A stretch of DNA of 64,000 nucleotides from Diacronema lutheri (Eukaryota > Haptophyta > Pavlovophyceae > Pavlovales > Pavlovaceae): contig JAGTXO010000001.1 in NCBI GenBank assembly GCA_019448385.1, forward strand, positions 1,612,001 through 1,676,000, in the 5' to 3' direction. The notes under the pieces are model-generated. The model was not told the origin of the DNA, did not search any database, and saw only the letters and a list, made by a program, of their open reading frames with translations. The position numbers and the translations under genes are program-made. Positions 11,857-21,810 of the stretch are shown piece by piece (the first letter of the stretch is position 1; every line of letters begins with the position of its first letter).

Positions 11857-13470
11857 TCAGCGGAGGCGCTTGGCCGTCGGCGTGGCCCCGCGCGTCGGCG
11901 AGCTCGCGCCGCTCGCGCCGCCGCCCGGAGCGCCGCGGCTGGCGCCACGGCGGCGCGCGCCACGGCCATCGCGCCGTGAGCCGCCAGCACCAGCGCCGGC
12001 GCCGGGCGCGGCTGTGCCGGCGGTGGCGGCAGCGGCGGCTGCTGCGCCACCGGCCGTGCGCGCGCCACAGCCGCGCCCGCCGCGCCCGCTGCGCCCGCCG
12101 CGCCCGCCGCGCCCGCTGCGCCCGCCGCGCGCGCCGAGCCCGTCGCCGCCGCTGCCGCCGTCGCCTGCCGTGCCGGCCTCATCGGCGCTCTCCTCGTCCT
12201 CCTTGTGCTCCTTGTGCGTGCGGAGCGCGCGCGCCCAGCCTTGCTTGACGCGCTCGAAGCGGCCGCGCTCGGACGTGATGCGCTCACGCATGCCGAGGTG
12301 GTCGGCGACCATGTCGAGCACGTCGTGGTAGATGTTGCGCGCTGCCGTCCAATCGCGGTGGTAGAGCATGCCGCACGTGTCGCACCGCGCCGCCCGCCAC
12401 GCGCCGCGACCGCCCGCCGCCGTGCGCGCGTACGGCTGCAGCGTGCCGGCGCAGCGCTGCACCGGCCGCGGCCCGCCAGCCGCGGCCGGGCCAGCCGCCG
12501 CCGCCGCCGCGGGCGCGCCGGCGGCGTCCGCGGCAGGCGCCGCGCTCGGAGCGGGCGTGCCCCGCTTCACCTCGCGCAGCTCCGAGCAGCACTTGGAGCT
12601 CAGCGGCTCGGGCACGAGCGTCGCCGCGACGCCGCGCCGGCGCAGCGCGCGGAGCAGGCCCTTGCCGAGCGCGGGCGGCTTGCCGCGCACACGGCCGCCG
12701 CCGCCGCGCGACCGGAGCAGCCAGTCGCCGCACACGACGAGCAGCTGGTCGAACCGGAGCCCCCACTCGGTCGCATGCACGCGCACGAGCCGCGCCGCCG
12801 CGAGCGCGCACGCGCGCCGGTTGAGGCCGCCGCGCCGCCCGCGCGCGCTCAGCCGCGCGGGCGAGTTGTGCACGTGCCGCGTCTGCGTGCGCACCCGCGT
12901 GTGCGCGCGCGTGAAGCTGACCTGCTCGTTGGCCTCGAGCACGGTGTGCCCGCGGTGCTCCGCGCCGAGCGCCGCCTCGAGCGCGGCCGCCGTCGCCGGC
13001 GCGCACGGCGCGCCAGCGGCTGCCGCCGCGGCATCGAGCGGCCGGTGCGCTGCGCGACGGCCCTTCTCGCGCTCGGGCGCGTGCCGCGCGCGCGCGGCGC
13101 GCTCGCGCTGCCCGAGCGTGACCGAGACGGGCTTCTGCCCGCAACCGCCCTCCGCGTACGAGACGACGCCGGCCGTGCCCGGGTCCATCGCGGCGAGCGA
13201 GAGGCCGTGGCGCGTGCGCGCGTCGGCCAGCTGCGCGGGGGTCGCGACGTCGACCGGGCCGTTCGGATCGCGCCACCGCGTGAGATACGACGCCTCGCCG
13301 AGCCGCCGCGGCTCGAACAACGGCTTGACCACTTTGATGTCGCCGCCGTTGATGAGCACGAGCTCGACCGGCTGCGGCCCGGCGGACGCGATCGCGGGCG
13401 GCACGGCGGTGCTGGACCACCCGCGCCGCTGCTCCTTGGTGACGGTGTCGTCAGGCCGCTCCGCGCCCGA
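11857..13470 (-). CDS. Fanzor/TnpB-like RNA-guided nuclease (C-terminal RuvC part; may be broken upstream)
   Basis: The frame holds a recognisable OrfB/TnpB nuclease core. RuvC-I is SLAAMDPGT (Asp codon 13183-13185). The RuvC-II region is QLLVVCGDW, without the prokaryotic Glu, but a Glu sits in VPEPLSSKCC (12607-12609), the place where eukaryotic Fanzors carry their alternative catalytic Glu (the ExxTSxxC segment). The zinc ribbon ends in RCDTCGMLYHRDWTAARNI, whose Asp (12352-12354) is RuvC-III. The first Cys pair is irregular (KCC). The tail is Gly/Ala/Arg-rich with RGGRSG repeats. No ATG lies near the start; the same frame continues upstream past a TGA at 13471-13473. Known Fanzors cut DNA guided by a transposon-encoded RNA. 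No TnpA recombinase or clear terminal repeats are visible, so this may be a domesticated or decaying copy. Confidence 0.7.
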   Translation of the reverse strand, partial: SGAERPDDTVTKEQRRGWSSTAVPPAIASAGPQPVELVLINGGDIKVVKPLFEPRRLGEASYLTRWRDPNGPVDVATPAQLADARTRHGLSLAAMDPGTAGVVSYAEGGCGQKPVSVTLGQRERAARARHAPEREKGRRAAHRPLDAAAAAAGAPCAPATAAALEAALGAEHRGHTVLEANEQVSFTRAHTRVRTQTRHVHNSPARLSARGRRGGLNRRACALAAARLVRVHATEWGLRFDQLLVVCGDWLLRSRGGGGRVRGKPPALGKGLLRALRRRGVAATLVPEPLSSKCCSELREVKRGTPAPSAAPAADAAGAPAAAAAAGPAAAGGPRPVQRCAGTLQPYARTAAGGRGAWRAARCDTCGMLYHRDWTAARNIYHDVLDMVADHLGMRERITSERGRFERVKQGWARALRTHKEHKEDEESADEAGTAGDGGSGGDGLGARGGRSGRGGRGGRSGRGGRGCGARTAGGAAAAAAATAGTAAPGAGAGAGGSRRDGRGARRRGASRGAPGGGASGASSPTRGATPTAKRLR

Positions 13471-14136
13471 TCAGCGAAGCGCGGGCACGTCCAGGTCGAA
13501 GAAGCGGCCCAAGATCGCATCCTTGATGCGCGGGTCGCTCGTCGAGACGCGCGCGCACGGGTGCGGCCCGCCGTCCGCCGTCGGCAGCTGGCGCGCCAGG
13601 TCGTCGACGAAGCCCTTGTCCTCCTTGTCGAGCAGCAGGTACAAGTCGAGCACGGTCAGCGCGGTGTAGCCTTGCTGCATCGCGCTCCGTCGGGGGCAGA
13701 GCGCGTGCGGCGGCGGCTCGCCGGTGATGTGCGTGTAGAGCGTGCCGAGCCGCGCGACCAGCGCAACGCCCATCTCCACCCTGACGCCCACCTCCACCCT
13801 GTCCGGCTGCGTCGGCGCGCGCGCGTACGCGGCGCGAGCGCGGAGCGCGGCGCGCGCTGTCGGCAGCCTCGCGCTCGCCGCAAGCCGCGCCCGCAGCCGC
13901 CACGGCGCGCGCGTGGCTGCCGGCCGCACGTGCGTAGCACCCTGCCCCCCCCCCCCCCCCCCTCCCCTCCCCCCCCCCCCCCCCCCCCCCACCCACCCCC
14001 AGATCCGCGCACGGCCGTCGTCGCACAAGCCCGTGGCAAACTCGAGCCAATGGGCTTTGGGATCGGTGTCGCCGCTGGCAGGGCCCCAGGATGCGTGCCC
14101 GGCGAGGAGGCTTTCCAGCTGCGCCGTCCTGCCCAC
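13471..14136 (-). other. Open frame upstream of and in frame with the Fanzor-like ORF
   Basis: This frame ends in FFDLDVPALR at the TGA 13471-13473, directly continuing into the Fanzor frame. Parts read like protein (ALTVLDLYLLLDKEDKGFVDDLARQL; RIKDAILGRFF), but it is interrupted by a C/T homopolymer-rich stretch at about 13943-13990 that is likely intronic or an assembly weak point. It may be the N-terminal part of the Fanzor-like protein, split by a nonsense mutation or by an unrecognised intron. Confidence 0.4.
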
Positions 14137-14154
14137 AGAGCGGCAGGCACAGAG

Positions 14155-16095
14155 ATCTCCTCGCCGCCGTGCAGCACCCGTGCAGCTTCCAAAGCGCGCA
14201 CGAGGGCAAGCTGCACATCGAGCGGCCCAGCGTGCTCGAGAACAGGCCGATGAGCCAACGTCCCGTCGGTCGGTAGCTCATGCAGCGCGGGAAGACCTGC
14301 TCGGGTCCTCGTGCGCGGCGCGAAGCCCTTGGGCGTTCGCGGCTGCGCGCGCTGAGCGGCTCGGTGCATCTTCTTCTCCGCCGCGGTTTGTATCCAAGCG
14401 CCTGCCTCAGCGTCCCATCTGCTCGACGTCTGGCGGCGCATAGCAACAGCCTTGGGATCGGACGCCGCGGTCGGCGGAGGGGCGGACGAGGCGCGCGTTT
14501 GCGCGCCGCGCCAAGCCAAACGCTTGGCGTCCGAAGCACGAGCTGCTTGCACGTTCATCATCTCCGCCGCAGCACGTTGCGTACCGGGTGTGCTCGCGCC
14601 GGCGGCAGCGACGCGCGCATCGCCGATCCCAGAGACACCCACAGCGTCGCCAGCACAAAAACGACTCGCCGCTTGCGCGCGCGCCAAAGCGCGATTGCCG
14701 CGCCGCACCCGTGGGACCAGCTCGAGGTCCGTCGCAGCGTCCAATGATGGAGCATCCGCCACACTCGTTTGGCCCCCGCCAGCATTCCCCACGCCAGCAT
14801 TCCCCCCGCCAGCATTCCCCACGCCAGCATTCCCCCCGCCAGCATTCCCCCCGCCAGCATTCCCCCCGCCAGCATTCCACGTGCTGCTGGCCTGCTGCAC
14901 GTGCGCTCGGTACTGAACCCAGCGCTTGCCAAGCAACCTCGTGTCGGTGAGGCGCGGTGGAAGAGCGGGCTCGACCTCGTCCTCCTCCCGCGCGGCATGA
15001 GGCTCGCCACACCAGCTCGCTGCCTCAGCGTCCCAGGTGCGGCCAGCCTGCTGCTCGTGCGCGCGCACACACGCTTGCTAGTTGCTGCACGTCCACCAAA
15101 CTCGGCTCAGCACGACGCCGCGATTGCTCGAGCTCCTGCTCGTCGGCAGCGCTGTCCACCGTCGGCGCTCCGTCGCTGCACGTGCTGCCCTGCACAGCGT
15201 CCCACGCACACACCTCCTGCTGCGCGTGCGCGCGTGCGAATTGCCGCAGGATTTTCAGTCTCGGGCGCACAGGTGCTGACGTCTGCAGCTCGCCGCTCCG
15301 CTGCGGGCAGCGCCCGGGGGAGTGGGCGCCACTCGGCCGTCTGAGCGTTCCACGCGCGCCCAGCCTCTGCTCAGCGCGATCGCGTGCGGACTGAGGCCGC
15401 AGCCGCAGCTCGGACCAGTCGGTCACCGCCTCGGCGGTCCACAGCTGACGCGCGCGCGCGCCGTTCAGAGCGGGGGGGGGGGGGGGGGGCTGTGCATCCG
15501 ACGCGACGCTTCCGATTGGCTGAGCCACGCCCCTGCTCTCCGTGAGCGAAGCGTGCGCTTCCGCCGGAGCGTGCGGCGCGCTTTGCACCGGTGCAGCAGC
15601 CGCTGCAGCCATACGCGTGTGCTCGAGCGTAGCCTCGGGCGCGTCCGCCTCGAGCGCGCCCGCCCTTGCATACGGCTGCATATGCAGCGCGACGGCCAGA
15701 GCGGCGCCGGTGCCAACGAGCAGCACGGAACGCGGCGAGATACGCAGCTCTCGCACGTCGCGCGTCGGGACGGGAGCCGGCGCCAGATGTTGAAGGTGCG
15801 CAAAGGGTGGCCGGTACTCGTCGCGCGGGAGCGAGCTCATACCGAGCTCGGCGCGTTGCTCGCGGCGCGGCACGTGGAGCGGCTCGCGCGGAGGCACCAG
15901 GCCGAGCTTCGCATATCGCGCACGCATTTGGTCGATCATGATCTCCTCTGGCGTGCCCGAAGCCTCCGCCTGCTCTAGATTACCGAGCAGCGCGCCCGTG
16001 AGCAGGCCGAGCAAAAAGTCGCGCCGGCGCACGGGCGCGAGCGCCGGCTGAGGGCGAGGGTTTGGTGCCCCGTAGCGCACGGCGAATGTGCGCAC
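14155..16095 (-). CDS. W-x-A-E repeat protein, frame-disrupted
   Basis: Minus-strand coding-like sequence spread over more than one frame. Near 16,050 a twin-Arg segment (VRRRDFLLGLLTGALLG) resembles a Tat or thylakoid-type leader, and a second hydrophobic stretch (SVLLVGTGAALAVALHM) follows. The rest contains at least six copies of a degenerate motif, usually preceded by an AHxQQ-type helix: WTAEAVTDW (about 15445), WNAQTAEW (about 15340, different frame), CAWDAVQ (about 15200), TWDAEAASW (about 15025), TWNAGGG (about 14875), RWDAEAGAW (about 14405). No ATG is seen at the 5' end and adjacent motifs need frame changes, so it is either multi-exon with introns I cannot place, sequence with homopolymer errors (G run at 15473-15490), or a decaying gene. 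Function unknown; I do not recognise the repeat. Confidence 0.4.
14774..14879. repeat. 15-bp minisatellite (seven copies)
   Basis: Seven tandem copies of CCSCCAGCATTCCCC spaced exactly 15 bp apart (AGCATTCC at 14781, 14796, 14811 and so on). On the minus strand the unit encodes NAGGG/NAGVG inside the W-x-A-E repeat gene, so changes in copy number keep the frame. Confidence 0.9.
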
Positions 16096-16291
16096 GAGTC
16101 AAAGGGCCATAAGCAAGGTAATCAGCCGGGCCCGCGCCGCGGCCGGCATTCCCTTCCGTGCCGGGACGCGCTCCGACGCGACTCCGCGAGTCGCCCGCGG
16201 AGAGGACGCGCTCGAGGTTTCAGGTTTGTGCTCACACGGAGAAACTTCGGGGCGACTTTCAAAACGCGTGACGCGAAGGGCACGCGCAAGG

Positions 16292-17796
16292 ATGGTGCTC
16301 TCCACGTTCATCGCCGTCGCGATTGCGTGGTCCGGGCCGGGCATGCGCGCCCCCGTCTCGCGCGTGGCGGGCGCGCAAATGGTTGCAGCCGACATCGCCG
16401 TTGGCGTGAAGCGCAACCCAAATATGGCGAAGCTCCAGGCCGGGTGCGCGCTCGCCATCAGCGATGCGCGCGCGACGCGTTGATGCGAGAGTGCGCCGCC
16501 TGTGTGCGCTTAATTTGTGCCGCGCTTTCGGCTGATCACCGCGCTTCACGGGCCGCATGTTCCATGGGTCTGTTCCCACCTGGCTCCGCCATTCCGGCGC
16601 ACGCTCGCAGCTACCTCTTCCCCGAGATTGGCCGCCGGCGCAACGCGTACCTCGCCGCGCACCCCGATTCGCGCCCCATCATCAGCCTCGGCATTGGCGA
16701 CACGACGCAGCCGATCCCGACGCACATTCTCGGCGGGCTGGAGGGTTCGGCGAAGAGGCTTGGCACTAAGGAGGGCTACTCCGGCTACGGCGCCGAGCAG
16801 GGCGTGGGCGACCTGCGCGCCAAGATAGCGAGCAAGCTCTACAACGGGCTGATTGAGCCCGAAGAGGTCTTCGTCTCGGACGGCTCGAAGTGCGACATCG
16901 GCCGACTGCAACTCATGTTTGGCAACGCGGTCGTCTCGGCAGTACAGGACCCGTCGTACCCGGTGTACGTTGACTCGGCCGTGATGATGGGGCAGACGCG
17001 GCCGGTCGACAGCGCGACGCCACAGGGCCAGCACCCTGGGATCGTCTACATGGCGTGCAACCCGTCCAACAACTTCTTCCCGGACCTGTCGAACACGCCG
17101 CGCGCCGACGTGATCTACTTCTGCTCGCCCAACAACCCGACGGGCGCGACCGCGAGCAGGGAGCAGCTGACGCAGCTCGTGCAGTGGGCGAAGAAGAATG
17201 GCTCCATCATCGTCTTCGACGCGGCGTATGCGCCTTTCATCAAGTCGGCAGGCACGCCAAAGTCGATTTACGAGATTCCGGGCGCTAAGGAGGTTGCCAT
17301 CGAGGTCAACTCCTTCTCCAAGTACGCCGGCTTCACCGGCGTCCGCCTCGGCTGGACGATTGTGCCGTCCGCGCTCAAGTTCGCCGACGGCACGCCCGTG
17401 CGCAACGACTGGAACCGCGTCATGTGCACCATCTTCAACGGCGCGTCCAACATCGTTCAGGGTGGCGGCCTCGCCTGCCTCGACGACGAGGGCCTCGAGG
17501 AGATCAGCACGCTCATCGACTACTACCTGGACAACGCCAAGCTGCTGCGCGAGACGATGGAGGCCCTCGGCTTTACCGTGCATGGCGGCGCCGACGCGCC
17601 CTACATCTTCGTCGACCTCAAGGGCAAGAGCTCGTGGGATATGTTCTCGCACATTCTCGAGACCGCGCAAGTTGTCACCATTCCGGGCGCCGGCTTTGGT
17701 CCGGGCGGCGAGGGCTTTCTCCGGCTCTCTGCCTTCGCGCCGCGCGCTGCGTGCGTCGAAGCCTGCGAGCGCCTGACCGCCATGTTCAAGCAGTAG
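16292..17796 (+). CDS. DapL: LL-diaminopimelate aminotransferase, organelle-targeted
   Basis: Two exons: 16292-16443 and 16611-17796, 445 residues. The junction rebuilds the invariant VKRNPNMAKLQAG / YLFPEIGRRR start of DapL. Further hallmarks: IISLGIGDTTQPIP, GYSGYGAEQG, SDGSKCDIGRLQ, FCSPNNPTGA and the PLP-lysine segment SFSKYAGFTGVRLGW. DapL converts tetrahydrodipicolinate to LL-diaminopimelate with glutamate as amino donor in the plant/algal lysine pathway. The first about 35 residues (MVLSTFIAVAIAW...) are a hydrophobic leader suited to complex-plastid import. Donor is GTGCGC. Convergent with leucyl aminopeptidase, 35 bp apart. Confidence 0.95.
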
Positions 17797-17831
17797 GCCC
17801 CCGTGCGCACGGGCGCTAAGCCAAGAGCGGC

Positions 17832-19905
17832 TCACTTAAAATCGGTCTTTGGTGCTTCCTCGACCAGCCTGTAGAGCGTGCGCACACCGTAGCCCGTCGG
17901 TGCGTTGGTCTTGTCGTCCCAGACCGTGCCCGCAATGTCCATGTGCGCCCACGGCGCGCTCTTGACAAACTCCTTGAGGAAAAGCGCGGCGCTGATCGAC
18001 GAGCCGCCGCGCCCGCCCACGTTCTTCAAGTCAGCAATCGGCGACTTGAGCTGGTCGCCGTACTCTGCGGCGAGCGGCATACGCCAGATCAGCTCGCCCG
18101 TGCTGGCGGCCGCCGACGAGATGGCGCTGCTCAGCTTGTCGGACGAGGCCCACAGCCCGGCGTACTTGTCGCCGAGGGCAATGATCACCGCGCCGGTGAG
18201 GGTCGCGACGTCGACGATCGCGTCAAGCGCTGGCGGCCCATCCGGAGCGCCGCCGAGCTTCTCGGCGAAGACGAGCGCGTCGGCGAGGGTCAGCCGGCCC
18301 TCCGCATCGGTGTTGAGCACCTCGATCGTCTTGCCGTTCGAAGCGGTCAGAATGTCGCCCGGCCGCATCGCGCGTTCGGACACCATGTTCTCGCATGCGG
18401 CCACAATGAAGTGAACCTGCAGAGTAGCCCAATGGGTGGGTGGGGGGGTGGGGGGGTGGGGGGGTGGGCGGGCGGGGGCCGAAGCGCGTGTGAACTGGGA
18501 GGCCGTTTCCCCGGAGCTGAGCGCACGCTGACCGCATGCAAACCACAGCGCATTCTGCCCGCACCTCTATGCCCGCGGGCTTGAGCTCGCCCACGACCTG
18601 TGCGGCGCCGAGCACGGCCGCCGCCCCTCCCATGTCAAACTTCATCTTCTCGATCATGCTGCCCGGGCCGGCCTTGATGTTATACCCGCCAGAGTCGAAC
18701 GTGAGGCCCTGGGCGCATCGCAGCGGCCGCAGGGCGACGCGACGGCGCCAGTGTGACGTGCGGCGCCGCGCCGCGCGGGTGGGTGGTGCGCGGAAGGGGC
18801 AGAGGATGGCAGATGGGGCGGGGACACGCGCCGAAATGGAGGGTTGCACGGTTATTCGCACCTTGCCAACGAGCGCGATGCGCCTGCTGACTGCGCCCTT
18901 CGGCTTGTAGCTCAAATGGATGAACTTGGGCGGCTCGGACGCGCCCTGCGAGACCCCAAGGTAGGAGCCCATCCCAAGCGCCTCGCACTGCTCCCGCTCG
19001 AGCACCTCGACGGCAAGGCCGTGGTCGGCGGCGAGGCGCGACGCGGTGAGCGCGAGGGTCGTCGGCGTGATGTAGTTGGCTGGCGCGTTCACGAGCGCCT
19101 TGGTGAGCATCACGCCCCTGGCAAGCGCGAGCGCGCGGCCGAGCGCCGCGGCCGTGTCGGCGGAGGGCTGCATGAGGAGCTGCACCGACTTCAGCTTGAG
19201 CATGCGCTCGTCCGCGGTCTTGAGCGCATCGGCGTGCAGGTCCTTGAAGCGATCGTCCGAAACTACGCCCAAGTAGAGCGCCTCGACCGCCGCCTGCACT
19301 TCCGCCGCCGACGTGCCAGGTGGAAGCGCGACGGCCGCGGACGCTGCCTTCTCCGCCTTGGCAATGCTCGCGAGCGTCGCGCCCCATTTTGCACCCGTGC
19401 CAACGGGCGGCGCGGCGGGATCAGTCGGCGGCTTGCCCGTGCCAATAATGGCCACCTTCTTCAAGCCGTACTTGCGCGGCAGCGTCAGCACCTTGGACTC
19501 GCCTGCCTTCCCCTTGAACGCCTCATCGACGATCACAGCGGCAAGCGTGCCGTCCAGCTTCGCGTCGAGCGCGCCGAGCTCCGCATTGAGCTCGGCATGC
19601 AAGGCTTCATCGCTCTGCGTCTGGGGAATGAGCACGACGAGGAGGTCGCCCGTCCAGTCGCTCGCTCCGGTCGCCGCCGTCGAGATGCTCACGTCCGCCG
19701 CGGGCGTCGTGAGCGCCGTCCTGACCAGGTCGCGCGTGGACGGCGCGGCCGACGTTGACATGGCCGCTCGGCCGACGCCACCGCGCAGGGGCGAGGCCCC
19801 AACGCGCGCCGGCATCAGCGCCGACGCGCCGCGCCACGCGGCGAGCGTCAACGGCTTGTGGATGCGCAGCGCGCATGAGAGCATCATGACGGCCATCACG
19901 GCCAT
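17832..19905 (-). CDS. Cytosol/leucyl aminopeptidase, M17 family
   Basis: Three exons: 18862-19905, 18565-18708 and 17832-18416, 590 residues, phase 0 throughout. The catalytic domain shows [25 protein letters not shown] and the family signature NTDAEGRL, supplying the two-metal ligands and catalytic Arg; the N-terminal M17 domain (LLVVLIPQT... KVAIIGTG) precedes it. It removes N-terminal residues from peptides. A leader rich in Arg/Ala (about 50 residues before MSTSAAP) suggests organelle targeting. Intron 2 (18417-18564) contains a GGGGGTGGG simple repeat. The start ATG is only 26 bp from that of the divergent RWDD3-like gene. Confidence 0.93.
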
Positions 19906-19931
19906 TTCTCGAGAAGACGCGACGATGTAGG

Positions 19932-20822
19932 ATGGGGTCGGGACGGACGGCGATCGATGGTGAGGATGAGGTCCTCGCGCATGCCGACGCCGATCATGAG
20001 AGGCAGCTCCTCCTCGCCACATTTGTCGAGGATGGCGAACTGGAGCTCGACACCACCGTGTGGCGCGTGCGCCCGAGCTCCGGCCGCGGGCTCGTCACGC
20101 TCGTCGCGCAGCTCTCGGGCCCCCAGCCCTACCCGTCGTCTCCGGCGCTCATCACGCTCGAGGCGCCGTCGGTGGGTGCGACGGCACACCGTCGCCTCAT
20201 TGCGGCGCTCGAGCGGGAGATCATCGCGGGAAACGTGTTTGACGCGAGCATGCGCCTCGCGTCGCTGCTCGACGGTGAGGTCGACCTCGCGGCCGAGCGC
20301 GTGGCGCGATCGCCAGCCGTCGTGCCCGCCGACGCTTCGCCAGCATTTGTCGAGACGGTCCTCGTCCGGATCGACCACATGAACAACCTGAAAGGATATC
20401 TGCACGCGCTCGACAGGCTCGTCGCGGGCGCGTGCGCGTGCGCTCGCGTCTTCTGGCGCCAGCCCGATTCTGGACGGCACGCTGCCGTCGACGTGCTCGT
20501 CGCGCTGCGCGCTCCCGCGGAATCGCAGCGCGGGAGCAGCGCACTCGACGCGGCGCTCACGCGGCTGCGCTCCGAGCACGTGGACGTCGACTCGAGGGGC
20601 TTCAAGTGCAAAGAACGGCAGTCGAGCATTCTGCGCAGGCAGGTCGAGCCGGCCACCGATGCGCCGTGCTTCGCTCCAGAGGAGCGCTTTGGCGCCGAGC
20701 GGTACGCCGACCATGGCGAGCTGCTCAGCCGGCTGCGCTCGCTCGGTGGCGCTGTCTGCCTGGCGGGTGTGCAGCCTGCAGAAATGAGGCGATGTCCGAG
20801 TGGCATGGCGGGCACAAACTGA
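19932..20822 (+). CDS. RWD-domain protein, RWDD3/RSUME-like
   Basis: Single exon, 296 residues. The N-terminal half has an RWD-like pattern (EDEVLAHADADHERQLLLATF ... split here as EDEV, ERQLLLATFVE, PYPSSPALITLEAP). The C-terminal half contains VLVRIDHMNNLKGYLHAL and VDVDSRGFKCKERQSSIL, closely matching the C-terminal signature of RWDD3 (IDHM...KYVKT; KVDVDSSGKKCKE). In animals RWDD3 enhances sumoylation; in algae the role is untested. The last 50 residues are not conserved. It stops 26 bp from the convergent next gene. Confidence 0.72.
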   Translation: MGSGRTAIDGEDEVLAHADADHERQLLLATFVEDGELELDTTVWRVRPSSGRGLVTLVAQLSGPQPYPSSPALITLEAPSVGATAHRRLIAALEREIIAGNVFDASMRLASLLDGEVDLAAERVARSPAVVPADASPAFVETVLVRIDHMNNLKGYLHALDRLVAGACACARVFWRQPDSGRHAAVDVLVALRAPAESQRGSSALDAALTRLRSEHVDVDSRGFKCKERQSSILRRQVEPATDAPCFAPEERFGAERYADHGELLSRLRSLGGAVCLAGVQPAEMRRCPSGMAGTN

Positions 20823-20848
20823 CCTTGCCGCGCCCTCCCTTTCGCCAC

Positions 20849-21763
20849 TTAGCGGCGCCGGAAGCCCTCGGGCCACGACGCCAGGCCTTCCTCGGGCCAG
20901 CGGTAGGGTGCCTCCTTCCGAAAATCGGGCCGCGCGTCCGCATGCTGCGCGCGAGGTTCGCCTTGCCTGTGGCCGACGCTCGCATCCACGGGCGGCGCCA
21001 CAAACGCGCGGCGGCTCTCTGTCTCGTAGCTGCGCTTCATGCCCGCGCGCGGACGCTCCAAGGCCACCTCGAGGTCGCTGAGCATGGCCGCGACGCGAGA
21101 GTGGCGGAACGAGCGGCGAGCGCGCGCGACGTCGGACGCCACCTGCGACGCAATGCGGCCCTTGCGCGTCTCGAGCGACGGTCGGAAAGTCGCGAACAGG
21201 GCGAGCTCGCGCACAACGTCCGCATCGCCGTGCCATGCCGCCCAGTGAGCAACACCAAAGGAGGAGCGTTCGCGAGATGAGTCGTCAGGCCGCTCACGCT
21301 CCTCGGGCAGGTAATTCACGAGGCGCTCGTCGCGTGCGATCTCCGCAACCACCAGCCCCCAACGCCTTTGCTGGGCGGCGTCAAGCAGCCGGCGAGCGCG
21401 CACCTTGCAATGCGGACAGAGCGTGTGCGAGCGTGCGTCGCACGCCACGTGGTACTGCGCTTCGGTAAGAGGCGCGAGAACAGTGGTGTACTGGCCATAG
21501 ATTGCCTCCAAAGCCTGCCACATGGCGAGACCACCTGCGTGCCAACTGCTCCCCACTGCGAGCAGCCTGGGGTCGCGCTCGTCGCGCGCCGACAGCACCG
21601 TCCCGAGGGTGTCGTCCGTGAGCGCCAGCGTGAGCGCGGACTCGAGCAGCTCGGCGTCGACAGGCTCGCCCCACCGCACCCTCGTGCGCTCGGAGAAGCT
21701 CGCTTTGAAGCCGTCCGCGAAATCCACGAAGTCTGCAAACCGGCCCGTAAAGGCCGACGCCAT
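20849..21763 (-). CDS. Hypothetical protein with C-x2-C and ankyrin-like segment
   Basis: Single exon, 304 residues, ATG at 21763. I do not recognise the family. Visible features: an aromatic N-terminus (FADFVDFADGF), a CPHC pair around residue 118, and a helix pair GVAHWAAWHGDADVVRELALF that resembles one ankyrin repeat. The C-terminus is basic and ends in PEGFRRR. Divergent from LTO1 with 47 bp between start codons. Consistent third-position GC and flanking gene spacing support it as a real gene. Confidence 0.55.
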   Translation of the reverse strand: MASAFTGRFADFVDFADGFKASFSERTRVRWGEPVDAELLESALTLALTDDTLGTVLSARDERDPRLLAVGSSWHAGGLAMWQALEAIYGQYTTVLAPLTEAQYHVACDARSHTLCPHCKVRARRLLDAAQQRRWGLVVAEIARDERLVNYLPEERERPDDSSRERSSFGVAHWAAWHGDADVVRELALFATFRPSLETRKGRIASQVASDVARARRSFRHSRVAAMLSDLEVALERPRAGMKRSYETESRRAFVAPPVDASVGHRQGEPRAQHADARPDFRKEAPYRWPEEGLASWPEGFRRR

Positions 21764-21810
21764 CTCCCGCCAGCTGGCGGCGATGGCGGTGTGAACACAA
21801 CCACGTGCGA

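Noticed and set aside
14774-14879. CRISPR-like array (seven evenly spaced repeats)
   Set aside because: The 15-bp units are directly tandem with no spacers and encode NAGGG in frame; it is a minisatellite in a nuclear gene.
11857-16100. Complete IS607-type transposon around the Fanzor frame
   Set aside because: No serine recombinase (TnpA), no convincing terminal repeats and no target duplication could be seen.
16444-16610. snoRNA in the DapL intron (TTGATGC and CTGA present)
   Set aside because: Box C is imperfect, spacing is wrong and no closing stem is present.
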